From: Aureimonas jatrophae
Lineage (GTDB): Bacteria > Pseudomonadota > Alphaproteobacteria > Rhizobiales > Rhizobiaceae
Length of the DNA stretch: 64,000 nucleotides
Direction of reading: 5' to 3'
NCBI RefSeq assembly: GCF_900104035.1
Contig: NZ_FNIT01000003.1
Coordinates: forward strand, 372,001-436,000
Shown here piece after piece: positions 16,903-26,046 of this stretch (its first letter is position 1; each line of letters opens with the position of its first letter). A program made the position numbers and the translations under genes. Below the pieces are notes generated by a model, which was not told where the DNA came from, did not search any database, and worked only from the letters and a program-made list of their open reading frames with translations.

Positions 16903-17718
16903 ATGTTCTTCGCTGTCTCGAAGGTTGGATGGTACCTCGTCCAGCCGCTCGTCGTTATCCTTCTGCTGCTGGGCGCTGGTCTCCTCTTCTGGTTCCTCAG
17001 AATGCCCCGGACCGGGGGAACGCTGCTGACGGTCGGATGCCTCGCCCTGTTCGTCATCAGCGTGACGCCCCTCGGCATTCTCATGATGTCGATCTTGGAG
17101 AACCGGTTTCCTCGCCCGAATTTGCCTGCACGGGTCACCGGCATCGTCGTACTCGGTGGATCCTTCGATACGAAGATCGCGCGGACGCGAAACCTACCCG
17201 AACTCAACGAGGCGGCGGACCGCATCACGACGGCTTTGAGCTTGGCACGTCGCTTCCCCGAAGCACGGGTGCTGTTCACGGGTGGGTCGGCCGCGATGCT
17301 CGAAGAGGACATCGCGGAAACCGACCTCGCGAGACAAATGTTTCCCGATCTGGGTCTGGACCCGTCTCGGTTGGAACTGGAGGATCAAGCGCGGAATACG
17401 GAGGAAAACGCTCGTTACTCGCGCGCGCTTGCACGGCCAGCGCCCGGCGAAACCTGGCTACTCGTCACGTCCGCTTACCATATGCCGCGATCGGTCGGAT
17501 GCTTCCGCCAAGCTGGATTCGAGGTTCTACCTTATCCGACGGACTACCAGACGCCTGGAGGTGCCGCCGCATATTCGCCGTCCACCGCGACGATCCGCAA
17601 CGTCGAGAAGGTTCATTTCGCAATCCGCGAGTATCTTGGTCTCGCGGCTTACTGGTTGACCGGCAAGACCGATGCGCTCTTCCCCGCACCCGCTGCCGCG
17701 GCCGAGGAGATACGATAA
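16903..17718 (+). CDS. YdcF-family protein (DUF218)
   Basis: Two N-terminal hydrophobic segments (about residues 10-32 and 38-58) anchor a DUF218 domain at the membrane. The domain shows 'GIVVLGGSFDT', 'LFTGGSA', 'ELEDQARNTEENARYS' and 'WLLVTSAYHMPRSVGCFRQAGFEV', the core signature of the family that includes E. coli YdcF, ElyC and SanA, implicated in envelope and precursor-lipid homeostasis. The exact activity is unknown. The last 70 bases overlap the end of the convergent DUF3253 gene. Confidence 0.85.
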   Translation: MFFAVSKVGWYLVQPLVVILLLLGAGLLFWFLRMPRTGGTLLTVGCLALFVISVTPLGILMMSILENRFPRPNLPARVTGIVVLGGSFDTKIARTRNLPELNEAADRITTALSLARRFPEARVLFTGGSAAMLEEDIAETDLARQMFPDLGLDPSRLELEDQARNTEENARYSRALARPAPGETWLLVTSAYHMPRSVGCFRQAGFEVLPYPTDYQTPGGAAAYSPSTATIRNVEKVHFAIREYLGLAAYWLTGKTDALFPAPAAAAEEIR

Positions 17719-17942
17719 ACACCGCGAAGATCCGCCGGATCGATCTGACGACCCTTGCGTAACAGGACGACGCGCCCTTTCTCCGCCAACTTGATCGCCT
17801 CACGACGAATGGGCGTCATCAGAAGACGCCACTGCTTCTCGTCGCTACCAACAAGGGAGCGTGCGATCTCGGCCGGGTCGACGGGCCGCTCCGCTCGCTC
17901 CTCGACCATGCTGATGATGCGATCACGTATGTCCTTGCTCAT
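17649..17942 (-). CDS. DUF3253 domain protein
   Basis: This 97-residue cytoplasmic protein has a winged-helix-like arrangement, 'IRDRIISMVEERAERPVDPAEIARSLV' followed by 'WRLLMTPIRREAIKLAEKGRVVLLRKGRQIDPADLRGVYRI', which is the DUF3253 pattern. The fold suggests DNA or RNA contact but no function is established. Its ATG overlaps the DUF599 stop by four bases, so it is translated with that gene. Its 3' end overlaps the convergent YdcF-like gene by 70 bases; both frames look genuine. Confidence 0.8.
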   Translation of the reverse strand: MSKDIRDRIISMVEERAERPVDPAEIARSLVGSDEKQWRLLMTPIRREAIKLAEKGRVVLLRKGRQIDPADLRGVYRISSAAAAGAGKSASVLPVNQ

Positions 17943-18652
17943 GTTGCATCCCTTTCGGTCACGGCGAGACTGCGGTTCGCGTCGGACAGGAACTGGCGTC
18001 GCAACAGCGTGAGAACGACGATCAGCGTTGTCGCAGCCAGAACGACAGGGCCAACGAACCAGCCGAGATAGGCGAGGCCGAAGAATACCGCACGCAGACC
18101 CGCGTTGAAATTTCGTCCGGCAATCCGGTTCATCGACAGCGCGCGCTGAAGGGCTGCTTCGGCGAATTCGGGCCGCCGTTCCGCTTCCTGCCGCATGGGT
18201 ACCGCACCGATCAGAATCGTGCAGTAGTTGAAGAGCCGATACGCCCAGCCGAACTTGAAGAACGCGTACACGAAGATCGTAACCAAGCCGAGCAGTTTCA
18301 CCTCGACAAGACCACGCTCCAATGCTCCCACGAACGGGAGATCGGTCGTGACGGCGGCGATGCGTTCAGCCGATCCGATCAAGGCGAAACAGCCGCCGAT
18401 CGCGAAGATGCAGGCGGACGCGAAGAAGCCGGTGCCCTGCTGGAGCCCCGACATGATCGCCGTGTCGATCATGCGTAACTCTCGCAACAGCATCGTGCGC
18501 ATCCATGCCTCGCGCTGCTGGTTCATGCGGCGACTGAGACCGCCCTGCGACCAACGGCTGCGATCGACGATCAGGCTGTAGGTCCCCCAGCCGACCAGAA
18601 AGAAGGTGAGGGCGGCCAGGTCGCCAGAGCCCAAGAGTTGACTGAAAGGCAT
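17939..18652 (-). CDS. DUF599 membrane protein
   Basis: The 237-residue protein has about four membrane segments: an N-terminal one ('LAALTFFLVGWGTYSLI'), two central ones around residues 75-95 and 118-140, and a C-terminal one ('FVGPVVLAATTLIVVLTLL'). It carries 'MLLRELRMIDTAIMSGLQQGTGFFAS' and 'NFNAGLRAVFFGLAYLGWF', both characteristic of DUF599. The function is unknown. It leads the two-gene unit with DUF3253 and is divergent from the DUF1489 gene. Confidence 0.82.
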   Translation of the reverse strand: MPFSQLLGSGDLAALTFFLVGWGTYSLIVDRSRWSQGGLSRRMNQQREAWMRTMLLRELRMIDTAIMSGLQQGTGFFASACIFAIGGCFALIGSAERIAAVTTDLPFVGALERGLVEVKLLGLVTIFVYAFFKFGWAYRLFNYCTILIGAVPMRQEAERRPEFAEAALQRALSMNRIAGRNFNAGLRAVFFGLAYLGWFVGPVVLAATTLIVVLTLLRRQFLSDANRSLAVTERDAT

Positions 18653-18754
18653 CGGACATTCCGTCGGACCACAACGATCCTGCGCGTCCTACCATTGCCT
18701 GCCCAGTTCGTCAGCGCGCTTGACGACGTCCTCATGTGGACGCAAACCGATCGC

Positions 18755-19192
18755 ATGCCGCTACATATGATCAAGGTTTGCGTGGGCGTGGAGACCGTCG
18801 AGGATTTGGAGGCCTGGACCGATCAGCGACGTGCGGAACGGCGCGCGCGCGGCGAGCCCGACGAACAGTTTCATATCACCCGGGTCATGCCGAAGAGGGC
18901 CGATGAAATCCTGGATGGTGGATCGCTCTTTTGGGTGATCCGCGGTCACGTCCAGGTCCGACAGCCCGTGATCCGTTTTGAAACAATGCGAACGGAAGAC
19001 GGTATCGACCGCTGCCGCATTGTGCTTGCCCCGGAGTTCCGGCGGACCTCATGGCTGGCAAGGCGGCCGTTTCAAGGCTGGCGGTACCTGATCGGAGAAG
19101 ATGCGCCTGCCGACCTTGGTGCCGATGAACAGGATATTCTGACTTTGCCTCCCGCATTGCGGCGGGAGCTTGCCGATTTAGGTCTGATCTAA
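18755..19192 (+). CDS. DUF1489 family protein
   Basis: The 145-residue protein starts 'MPLHMIKVCVGVETVEDLEAW', the standard beginning of DUF1489, and continues with 'HITRVMPKRADEILDGGSLFWVIRG' and 'FQGWRYLIGEDAP'. It is a conserved alphaproteobacterial cytoplasmic protein of unknown role. The frame is open upstream to 18638, but family alignment supports ATG at 18755. It is monocistronic and divergent from DUF599. Confidence 0.85.
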   Translation: MPLHMIKVCVGVETVEDLEAWTDQRRAERRARGEPDEQFHITRVMPKRADEILDGGSLFWVIRGHVQVRQPVIRFETMRTEDGIDRCRIVLAPEFRRTSWLARRPFQGWRYLIGEDAPADLGADEQDILTLPPALRRELADLGLI

Positions 19193-19467
19193 CCCCGACG
19201 CATCCCGTCCAGGGACAGTCGAACGGCCCGATACCCCGGTTGCCCGGCCACCTGAAGCCGGACCTGCGCCTGCGGCTGAGCGGAGCGCCAAGCTCTTGCA
19301 CCATGACACAGGAGGAGTCCGACCAGATCCTTGGCTCGAACGCGCGACCGACCGTCCCGGTAGTCGCCGAGGCGGACCGAGGCTTGCTGAAGCGGGTGCA
19401 GGCCAATTTCCGGACGACGCACGGCAGACGAGGGGGCTAGTTCGAGAGTATCGGTTTCGAAGGTCAT
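19189..19467 (-). CDS. Possible small protein of unknown function
   Basis: In the 382-base space between DUF1489 and the carboxypeptidase gene, one minus-strand frame gives a 92-residue product beginning MTFETDTLELAPSSAV. By hand count, about two thirds of its codons end in G or C, consistent with neighbouring genes, but I recognise no domain. Its stop overlaps the DUF1489 stop tail to tail. The remaining stretch 19468-19573 shows nothing recognisable. This is the least certain gene call in the list. Confidence 0.35.
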   Translation of the reverse strand: MTFETDTLELAPSSAVRRPEIGLHPLQQASVRLGDYRDGRSRVRAKDLVGLLLCHGARAWRSAQPQAQVRLQVAGQPGYRAVRLSLDGMRRG

Positions 19468-19573
19468 GGCGATCTCGATCGACAAGCGGAGGTTGGGGCA
19501 TGGTTCGGGCGTCCGTGGCGGCGACGGTCGCCACGTGGAGTCGTCAGAGGCAGGCAGAGAGCGATGCTGGACG

Positions 19574-21079
19574 TTAGTTGGCGATCGCGTAGCAGGCGTA
19601 GGATCTGCTCTTCAGCGCATCGCAAGCGGCGTTGGCTTCGGCCTTCGTATCGAAGCCGGCGAAGCGGGCCCGATACAGGGTCTGATTCCCCGACCCAACA
19701 GCTTGCGTGAACGGTTGAGCCTTCGCGAGGGCTTGCCCAACCCGGCGCTGTGCTTCCGACAGCATGTCGAGCGCCGTGGCTTGGGCAGGTGTCGCGGCGA
19801 TCTGGACGACCCACGACGAAGCTGCGTCCGACGGCACGGATGCCGGTGTCTGCGTTGCCGCTTGTGCAGCGGACGCGATCCGGGGCATCGCAAGAGGTGC
19901 TTCGGCCTGCGATCGCCGGGAGCCGGTGGGCGCCAAGGCGTTGGCTACGGGCACGTCCATGCGCGGCATCGCTTGCTGACTGTCGAGTGCCGCGCGCAGA
20001 GCGTCGCGCCCGATGATCGTTCGCGGTTCGGATCGCGTGAGCGCATTCATCGCCCCCGCGGCATTCGAGCCGTAAGCTTCCGCTACCCGTGCGTTGATGC
20101 TCGACGAGCGACGCGTTGGTGTCGGCACGGTGTCGGGAACGAGCGAAGCCACCTCGGTCGCATGACGGGTGACGGCGGGGCCACGCTTCGACGGAGAATA
20201 GGCGGCGATCAGCGGTGCGCCATCCTGTCCGCTCGCCTTCGGCAGATACTCCTTCACCAACTCCGCCATGTGGTCGTCGCGCGACCGAGCTGTGCGACCG
20301 CCCATGACAGCTGCAACCAGCTTCTTGTTGCCGCGCACGACCGACGTCACGAGATTGAATCCCGAAGCATTGATGTAGCCGGTCTTGATACCGTCCACGC
20401 CCTGAACGCGGCCCAGGAGTCGATTGTGATTTCCGATTGTCTGACCGCGGAAATTAAAGGACCGGGTGCTGAAGTAGCGGTAGTACTGAGGGAAATGCTC
20501 ACGCAGCGCGATGCCAAGCGTCGCCATATCGCGCGCGGTCGTATGCTGATCCGTGTTGGGCAGGCCGTTCGCATTACGGAACACCGTGCGCGACATTCCT
20601 AGCTGCCGAGCCTTGCTGGTCATCATCTGCGCGAACTGGGACTCCGTTCCGCCGAGATATTCCCCGATCACGACCGCTGCGTCGTTGGCGGAACGCGTCA
20701 CCAGCGCGAAGATGCCTTCCTCGACCGAGAGCGTCGAGCCGACTTTCATCCCAAGCTTGGACGGTGGCCGTCCCGCCGCGTAGGCAGAGACTTTCATCGG
20801 CGTGGAAAGGGTTGCACGACCCGTCTCCAATGCCTCGAAGAGCATGTACAGCGTCATCATCTTGGTCAGCGACGCCGGATAGCGTTGCTCGTCGGCGCTC
20901 TTCGCGAACAGCACCTTTCCGTTGTTGGCATCGATTACGATGGCTGCGTATCGATCGTCAGCCGCCTGAGCATGCGTCGGAACTGCGTGAGCGACCACCA
21001 CGCCACTGACCGCAAGCAGGCCGGCCGTGCGAGCCAACCGACGGACGAGAAGTTTGATCTTCGGAAACGCTATGGGCAC
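19574..21079 (-). CDS. D-alanyl-D-alanine carboxypeptidase with SPOR domain
   Basis: This periplasmic penicillin-binding protein (S11 family) removes the terminal D-Ala of peptidoglycan stem peptides. The three active-site motifs are present: SxxK ('PASLTKMMTL', Ser70), SxN ('TRSANDAAVV', Ser130) and KTG ('DGIKTGYINASGF', Lys232). An N-terminal signal sequence ('LARTAGLLAVSGVVVAHAVPTHAQA') precedes the domain. After a proline/alanine-rich linker, the last 80 residues form a SPOR domain ('SSWVVQIAATPAQATALDML' to the end) that should bind denuded septal peptidoglycan. I prefer GTG at 21079, eight bases after GAGAG; a GTG at 21148 is in frame. It is divergent from the phasin gene. Confidence 0.9.
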   Translation of the reverse strand: MPIAFPKIKLLVRRLARTAGLLAVSGVVVAHAVPTHAQAADDRYAAIVIDANNGKVLFAKSADEQRYPASLTKMMTLYMLFEALETGRATLSTPMKVSAYAAGRPPSKLGMKVGSTLSVEEGIFALVTRSANDAAVVIGEYLGGTESQFAQMMTSKARQLGMSRTVFRNANGLPNTDQHTTARDMATLGIALREHFPQYYRYFSTRSFNFRGQTIGNHNRLLGRVQGVDGIKTGYINASGFNLVTSVVRGNKKLVAAVMGGRTARSRDDHMAELVKEYLPKASGQDGAPLIAAYSPSKRGPAVTRHATEVASLVPDTVPTPTRRSSSINARVAEAYGSNAAGAMNALTRSEPRTIIGRDALRAALDSQQAMPRMDVPVANALAPTGSRRSQAEAPLAMPRIASAAQAATQTPASVPSDAASSWVVQIAATPAQATALDMLSEAQRRVGQALAKAQPFTQAVGSGNQTLYRARFAGFDTKAEANAACDALKSRSYACYAIAN

Positions 21080-21321
21080 CAGGCAGCTCTCTCGTTCGCG
21101 TTTCGAGACACTGCCATCCCCATCCGGCTGCACCGAAAGAGGAGCCACTACAATGGTTTCGATGTCTCACTTGAGGCAAAGCTACGCTGGGCGACCTTAC
21201 CAATCGGTTTATGGTTGCCGGAACCTTGTGGTCTGATGGTGTCATTTGACGGATCTGTCACCGTTTCCCGAGCAATCACAGTCTTGGGATGTGCCGGAAC
21301 AGTGCTGACACAACCGGCCCC

Positions 21322-21350
21322 TTGACCGTTTTTGTGCACTGCAATATGTA
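21322..21350 (+). promoter_or_regulatory. sigma-70-type promoter of the phasin gene
   Basis: TTGACC (21322-21327) and TATGTA (21345-21350) are separated by exactly 17 bases and lie about 50 bases upstream of the phasin start codon. This is the best-matched promoter in the window. Its -10 element lies inside the inverted repeat at 21339-21358. Confidence 0.6.
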
Positions 21351-21358
21351 TGTTGCAG
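21339..21358 (+). promoter_or_regulatory. inverted-repeat operator (PhaR-like) over the phasin -10 element
   Basis: CTGCAA and TTGCAG form a perfect inverted repeat with an eight-base spacer, covering the -10 element and the expected start of transcription. In alphaproteobacteria the PHB-responsive repressor PhaR binds TGC/GCA-type repeats of this kind at phasin promoters. The sequence and position support a PhaR-type operator; the assignment to PhaR is inference. Confidence 0.5.
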
Positions 21359-21398
21359 CGCCGTCGCGCGTGACGGCATATCCGCGAGGGAGATGACT

Positions 21399-21779
21399 AT
21401 GGACGGGTACGAAAACGCCAATCGAGCTTACGACAACGCCAACCGCGTTGGATCGGAAGCGATGAACAACGCCTTGAAGTCGATGTCTGCGATGACGAAG
21501 GGTTTCCAGCAGATTGCGACGGAGACTGGTGAGTTCACGAAGCGTTCGTTCGAGCAGTCCGCACAAATGTTCGAGAAGCTGTCGCAGGTGCGCACCCTCG
21601 ATAAGGCGGTCGAGCTCCAGAGCGAGTTCGCCCGTACGGCCTACGACACCTGGATGAGCCAGGCCAACAAGATGGCCGGGCTCTACTCCGATATCGCGAG
21701 AGACGCCTACAAGCCGTTCGAGGCCACCGGCTTCGCTGCCGCGCAGGCGGCGAAGGACGAGGTTCGCCAGGCCGGCTGA
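21399..21779 (+). CDS. Phasin family protein
   Basis: Phasins coat polyhydroxyalkanoate granules and are also found as general stress proteins. The 126-residue product is almost wholly amphipathic helix, with '[52 protein letters not shown]' typical of the alphaproteobacterial phasin family, and ends '[10 protein letters not shown]'. ATG at 21399 has GGGAG six bases upstream; ATG at 21393 lies too close to that site. It has its own promoter, operator and terminator, so it is monocistronic. No PHA synthase gene lies in the window. Confidence 0.9.
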   Translation: MDGYENANRAYDNANRVGSEAMNNALKSMSAMTKGFQQIATETGEFTKRSFEQSAQMFEKLSQVRTLDKAVELQSEFARTAYDTWMSQANKMAGLYSDIARDAYKPFEATGFAAAQAAKDEVRQAG

Positions 21780-21815
21780 GGCCGAGCGCCTTCCGCAGTG
21801 TTCGATGAGAAAAGG

Positions 21816-21841
21816 GGCCCGGTTTAGACCGGGCCTTTTTT
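21816..21841 (+). terminator. intrinsic terminator of the phasin gene
   Basis: GGCCCGGT and ACCGGGCC form a perfect eight-pair stem with a TTAG loop, followed by six T residues. It lies 37 bases after the phasin stop codon and is the strongest intrinsic terminator in the window. Confidence 0.85.
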
Positions 21842-22026
21842 CGTTCGGCATGGCGAGCCATCTATGGAAGCGGCCGAACGAACGGCCGGCTCGCCGGCGC
21901 AATTTTGCCGCAACCGGCGAGCGTCTTAAAATGCGTCACGGGGCGCATACATACCGAGGCATGATCAGGGTGACATCAGTGAAGAAGCTCGACGGGGATC
22001 GCCTTGGTGGACGCTGCGGCCCACGC

Positions 22027-22356
22027 ATGCAGGCCGACAAGACCGACGGCAACGATACCGATCGTAACACCTCGGTCATCACACGCACAAAACCGAAGAC
22101 GAAGCGCCCGAGCCTTTACAGGGTGCTCCTCCTGAACGACGATTACACCCCGATGGAGTTCGTGATCCACGTCCTGGAGCGGTTCTTCCAGAAGGACCGT
22201 GAGGCTGCGACCCGGATCATGTTGCATGTCCACAAGCATGGGGTCGGCGAATGCGGCGTCTACACATACGAGGTCGCCGAGACCAAGGTGACCCAGGTCA
22301 TGGATTTCGCCCGTCAGCACCAACATCCGCTTCAATGCGTGATGGAAAAGAATTGA
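22027..22356 (+). CDS. clpS: ATP-dependent Clp protease adaptor ClpS
   Basis: ClpS binds N-degron substrates and delivers them to ClpAP. The conserved core '[59 protein letters not shown]' is intact and includes the substrate-pocket residues of the family. About 109 residues from ATG 22027 matches ClpS1 of related bacteria. Upstream in-frame starts at ATG 21961 or GTG 21976 (after AGGG) would add a non-conserved leader and cannot be excluded. clpA follows after eight bases. Confidence 0.92.
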   Translation: MQADKTDGNDTDRNTSVITRTKPKTKRPSLYRVLLLNDDYTPMEFVIHVLERFFQKDREAATRIMLHVHKHGVGECGVYTYEVAETKVTQVMDFARQHQHPLQCVMEKN

Positions 22357-22364
22357 GGTGAAGC

Positions 22365-24860
22365 TTGCCTACATTCTCGCAAAGCCTGGAGAAGTCCCTC
22401 CATCAGGCTCTCACCTACGCCAATGAGCGACACCAGGAATTCGCGACCCTGGAACACCTTTTGCTGGCGCTGCTCGAGGACAAGGATGCAGCGGCAGTGA
22501 TGAAGGGCTGCAGCGTGGATATCGACACGTTGCGCGCCTCGCTTACGGAGTACATCGACAACCAACTCGCGAACCTCGTCACACTGCAGGACGAGGACTC
22601 CAAGCCGACCGCAGGTTTCCATCGCGTCATTCAGCGTGCGGTCATTCACGTGCAGTCCTCAGGCCGCGAAGAGGTGACAGGCGCCAACGTCCTGGTCGCC
22701 ATATTCGCCGAACGTGAGAGCCATGCGGCGTTCTTCCTGCAGGAGCAGGAGATGACCCGCTACGATGCCGTCAATTTCATATCTCACGGAATTTCCAAGC
22801 GTCCCGGGGCGTCGGAGAGCCGCACCGTTCGCGGAGCGGAGGACGAGCAGTCGACCATGGGTACCGAGGAGGAAGGGCGCCGCAAGAACGCCCAGGATGC
22901 GCTCACTGCCTACTGCGTGAATCTCAACGAGAAGGCCAAGGGCGGTCGCATTGATCCGCTGATCGGCCGTGCGAACGAGATCAACCGCACGATCCAGGTC
23001 CTGTGCCGGCGCTCGAAGAACAACCCGCTTTATGTGGGCGACCCCGGTGTCGGCAAGACCGCAATCGCCGAAGGTCTCGCCAAGCGCATCGTCGAGGGCG
23101 ACGTTCCCGAGGTTCTGGCGGATGCCACGATCTTCTCGCTCGACATGGGAACGCTTCTGGCTGGAACGCGCTACCGCGGCGATTTCGAGGAGCGACTGAA
23201 GCAGGTCGTCAAGGAGCTTGAGGAATATCCGGGCGCCGTCCTCTTCATCGACGAGATTCATACCGTCATCGGTGCGGGCGCGACGTCCGGCGGTGCGATG
23301 GATGCCTCGAACCTCTTGAAGCCGGCGTTGTCGTCTGGGGCGATCCGTTGCATCGGCTCGACGACGTACAAGGAGTATCGACAGTTCTTCGAGAAGGATC
23401 GGGCGCTCGTCCGGCGCTTCCAGAAGATCGACGTCGCCGAGCCGACCGTCGAGGATGCGATCTCGATCCTCAAGGGGCTGAAGCCCTACTTCGAGGACTT
23501 CCACCACGTGAAGTTCTCGAATGATGCGATCCGCTCTGCGGTCGAGCTTTCGGCGCGCTACATCAACGACCGCAAGCTGCCGGACAAGGCGATCGATGTG
23601 ATCGACGAAACGGGCGCGTCGCAGATGCTTCTGCCCGAAGCCAAGCGCAAGAAGAGTATCGGCGTAAAGGAGATCGAGGCGACCGTCGCCACGATGGCAC
23701 GGATCCCGCCGAAGTCGGTCTCGAAGGACGACGAAGAGGTTCTGTCGAACCTGTCCGAGCAGTTGAAGCGGGTGGTCTACGGCCAGGACTCGGCGATCGA
23801 GAACCTGACGACCGCGATCAAACTGGCGAGGGCGGGCCTTCGGGAGCCGGAGAAGCCGATCGGTTCCTACCTGTTTTCGGGTCCGACGGGCGTCGGCAAG
23901 ACGGAGGTCGCCAAGCAGTTGGCCTCTTCGCTCGGCATCGAGCTCCTGCGCTTCGACATGTCCGAATACATGGAGAGGCACACGGTCTCGCGCCTGATTG
24001 GAGCGCCTCCGGGCTATGTCGGCTTCGACCAGGGTGGCCTGCTGACCGACGGCGTCGATCAGCATCCGCACTGCGTGCTCTTGCTCGATGAGATCGAGAA
24101 GGCGCATCCGGATCTCTTCAACATTCTGCTGCAGGTCATGGATCACGGCCAGCTGACGGATCACAACGGCAAGAAGATCGACTTCCGCAACGTCATTCTC
24201 ATCATGACGACGAACGCGGGCGCATCGGAGTCGCAGCGCGCGGCGATCGGGTTTGGTTCGACCCGCCGGACGGGCGACGACGTCGAGGCGATCAATCGCC
24301 TCTTCACGCCGGAGTTCCGCAACCGCCTGGATGCGATCATCCCGTTCGGCGCTCTGCCGACGCCCGTGATCCACGAGGTGGTCCAGAAGTTCATTCTGCA
24401 GCTCGAGGCTCAGCTCTCGGAGCGCGGCGTCACCTTCGAACTCGACGAGGCAGCGATCGCCTGGCTCGCTGACAAGGGGTACGACGAGCATATGGGCGCG
24501 CGGCCACTTGGACGCACGATTCAGGAATACGTCAAGAAACCGCTGGCGGATGAGGTCCTGTTCGGCAAGCTCAAGCGCGGCGGCACGGTCAAGGTGACGG
24601 TGGTCGACGACGAGAAGGGCGGCAAGAAGCTGCATCTCGAGGCTATCGCCGATGAGACGCCGATCAAGACGAAGCGTTCGGGCGACGGTCGGGTTCGCCG
24701 TGCCAAGGTCTCGCCGGACGGCGAGGAGATCGTCGACGAGGCGGACGACGACTTCGACGACGCTGAGGATGTCGACGACGAGTCAGAGATCGACCCGGAG
24801 CCGCCGACCGGAGGCAAGCGGGCAGGGACCGTTCCGAAAGTTCCCCGCAAGCTGAACTGA
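22365..24860 (+). CDS. clpA: ATP-dependent Clp protease ATP-binding subunit ClpA
   Basis: This hexameric AAA+ unfoldase feeds substrates to ClpP. The N domain ('[31 protein letters not shown]') is followed by two AAA modules with Walker A motifs 'GDPGVGKT' and 'GPTGVGKT', and Walker B '[19 protein letters not shown]' and '[14 protein letters not shown]'. Translation appears to start at TTG 22365, with GAGGTG overlapping the clpS stop as the ribosome-binding site; no in-frame ATG precedes the conserved N domain. The protein is 831 residues, longer than E. coli ClpA (758), because of an acidic tail '[20 protein letters not shown]' near the C-terminus. Confidence 0.95.
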   Translation: MPTFSQSLEKSLHQALTYANERHQEFATLEHLLLALLEDKDAAAVMKGCSVDIDTLRASLTEYIDNQLANLVTLQDEDSKPTAGFHRVIQRAVIHVQSSGREEVTGANVLVAIFAERESHAAFFLQEQEMTRYDAVNFISHGISKRPGASESRTVRGAEDEQSTMGTEEEGRRKNAQDALTAYCVNLNEKAKGGRIDPLIGRANEINRTIQVLCRRSKNNPLYVGDPGVGKTAIAEGLAKRIVEGDVPEVLADATIFSLDMGTLLAGTRYRGDFEERLKQVVKELEEYPGAVLFIDEIHTVIGAGATSGGAMDASNLLKPALSSGAIRCIGSTTYKEYRQFFEKDRALVRRFQKIDVAEPTVEDAISILKGLKPYFEDFHHVKFSNDAIRSAVELSARYINDRKLPDKAIDVIDETGASQMLLPEAKRKKSIGVKEIEATVATMARIPPKSVSKDDEEVLSNLSEQLKRVVYGQDSAIENLTTAIKLARAGLREPEKPIGSYLFSGPTGVGKTEVAKQLASSLGIELLRFDMSEYMERHTVSRLIGAPPGYVGFDQGGLLTDGVDQHPHCVLLLDEIEKAHPDLFNILLQVMDHGQLTDHNGKKIDFRNVILIMTTNAGASESQRAAIGFGSTRRTGDDVEAINRLFTPEFRNRLDAIIPFGALPTPVIHEVVQKFILQLEAQLSERGVTFELDEAAIAWLADKGYDEHMGARPLGRTIQEYVKKPLADEVLFGKLKRGGTVKVTVVDDEKGGKKLHLEAIADETPIKTKRSGDGRVRRAKVSPDGEEIVDEADDDFDDAEDVDDESEIDPEPPTGGKRAGTVPKVPRKLN

Positions 24861-24871
24861 TGTTCTAAGGG

Positions 24872-24899
24872 AAGGCCGCTCCGTTCGGAGCGGCCTTTT
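24872..24899 (+). terminator. intrinsic terminator of clpSA
   Basis: AAGGCCGCTCC and GGAGCGGCCTT form an 11-pair stem with a GTTC loop, ending in a run of four T residues that overlaps the stem by two. It begins 11 bases after the clpA stop codon. Confidence 0.75.
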
Positions 24900-24937
24900 C
24901 TCTGCGACCCGTACGGGTCGGTGACGGAACGCACAGC

Positions 24938-25684
24938 ATGGCAAACGGCGTGGCAGGCGACGTGTCGGATGCTTCCGACCGGACATGGATTTTGCGCGGA
25001 ATGCGTCAGGTCCTGTCGCCGCCTGCGCTCATTCTTGTGACCGCGCACCTTGGCTTCGCGGGGCTTGCGCGTGACGCGGGCGTCGACTGGCTCGAAGCAA
25101 GCTTCATGGTCGGCGCGATTTGGGCGTTGCCAGCCAATCTGATCCTGTTAGGGGCGATCACCGCTGGTTCGTCGCTAGCGGCAACAGCGCTTGCGGTCGG
25201 GCTGTCGTCACTCCGCTTGATGCCGATGGTCCTTGCGCTTCTGCCCGAGATGCGGGCACCTCGCACGCGGACGTCCACGCTGTTCGTCCTCTCGCACTTT
25301 ATCGCCATCACCGCCTGGGTCGTGGCGATGGAGAAGCTGTCGACGATCCCTCGCGATAAGCGCACGGCCTACTTCGGCGGATTTGCCGTCACGCTCTGCA
25401 CAATCAACGTGATCGCAGTTGCCTTTGCATTCAATCTCATGGGTCAGCTACCGGCGATCGCGACCGGCGCGCTGGCCTTTTTTACGCCGGTTTACTTCCT
25501 GACGTCGCTGTTCGGGTCTGCTCGTGATTTATCGGGTCGCCTCGCGCTTCTCACCGGCATGCTAGCGGTTCCGCCCGCCAACTGGCTCGCACCCGAGTTC
25601 GATATCTTGATCGCCGGGATCGTCGGTGGCGCCGTCGCCTTCGGCATGGGCCGCTGGATCGGAAGAAGGCGCGACGTGCGATGA
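24938..25684 (+). CDS. azlC: AzlC-family branched-chain amino acid exporter, large subunit
   Basis: AzlC with AzlD forms an exporter of branched-chain amino acids or analogues. The 248-residue protein has about seven membrane segments and the family pattern 'WLEASFMVGAIWALPANLILLGAI' with 'SSLRLMPMVLALLPEMR', which contains the conserved N-x-R/S-R-x-x-M region. The azlD gene overlaps it by four bases (ATGA), confirming the pair. The substrate in this organism is unproven. Confidence 0.85.
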   Translation: MANGVAGDVSDASDRTWILRGMRQVLSPPALILVTAHLGFAGLARDAGVDWLEASFMVGAIWALPANLILLGAITAGSSLAATALAVGLSSLRLMPMVLALLPEMRAPRTRTSTLFVLSHFIAITAWVVAMEKLSTIPRDKRTAYFGGFAVTLCTINVIAVAFAFNLMGQLPAIATGALAFFTPVYFLTSLFGSARDLSGRLALLTGMLAVPPANWLAPEFDILIAGIVGGAVAFGMGRWIGRRRDVR

Positions 25685-26046
25685 GCGCGTTTGGCTATGA
25701 CGCCATCGACGCCGCCTGGTGGCCGTTCGTCTTCGTGTTGCTTGCCGGATGGTTGCCGACCGACGTCTGGCGCTGGCTCGGCGTCGCCTCGGCTGGACGC
25801 TTCGACGATGCGTCGCCCGCGCTCGCCGTCGCGCGCACGGTCGCCACCTCCCTCGTTGCGGCCGTGATCGCCCGCCTCGTTCTCTACCCGACGGGCTCGC
25901 TCGCGGACATCCCGACCTCAGTTCGCATCTCGGCGGTCGTTCTCGGCTTTGCTGCCTACTACTGGCTCGGGCGCCATACGCTCCTCGCCATCCTCGTCGC
26001 CGAGATCGTGCTTCTCGGCGTTCCTTGGGCGATGGGGTCGTTCTAG
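25681..26046 (+). CDS. azlD: AzlD-family branched-chain amino acid exporter, small subunit
   Basis: The 121-residue protein has about four hydrophobic segments, with 'WWPFVFVLLAGWLPTDVWRWLGV' and 'LADIPTSVRISAVVLGFAAYYWLGR', as in small AzlD subunits. It is translationally coupled to azlC. Its stop overlaps the stop of the convergent HIT gene by four bases. Confidence 0.82.
   Translation: MSAFGYDAIDAAWWPFVFVLLAGWLPTDVWRWLGVASAGRFDDASPALAVARTVATSLVAAVIARLVLYPTGSLADIPTSVRISAVVLGFAAYYWLGRHTLLAILVAEIVLLGVPWAMGSF

Noticed and set aside
22659-24635. A 658-codon minus-strand frame opposite clpA
   Set aside because: Antisense shadow of clpA with arginine/aspartate/leucine-rich composition and no domain.
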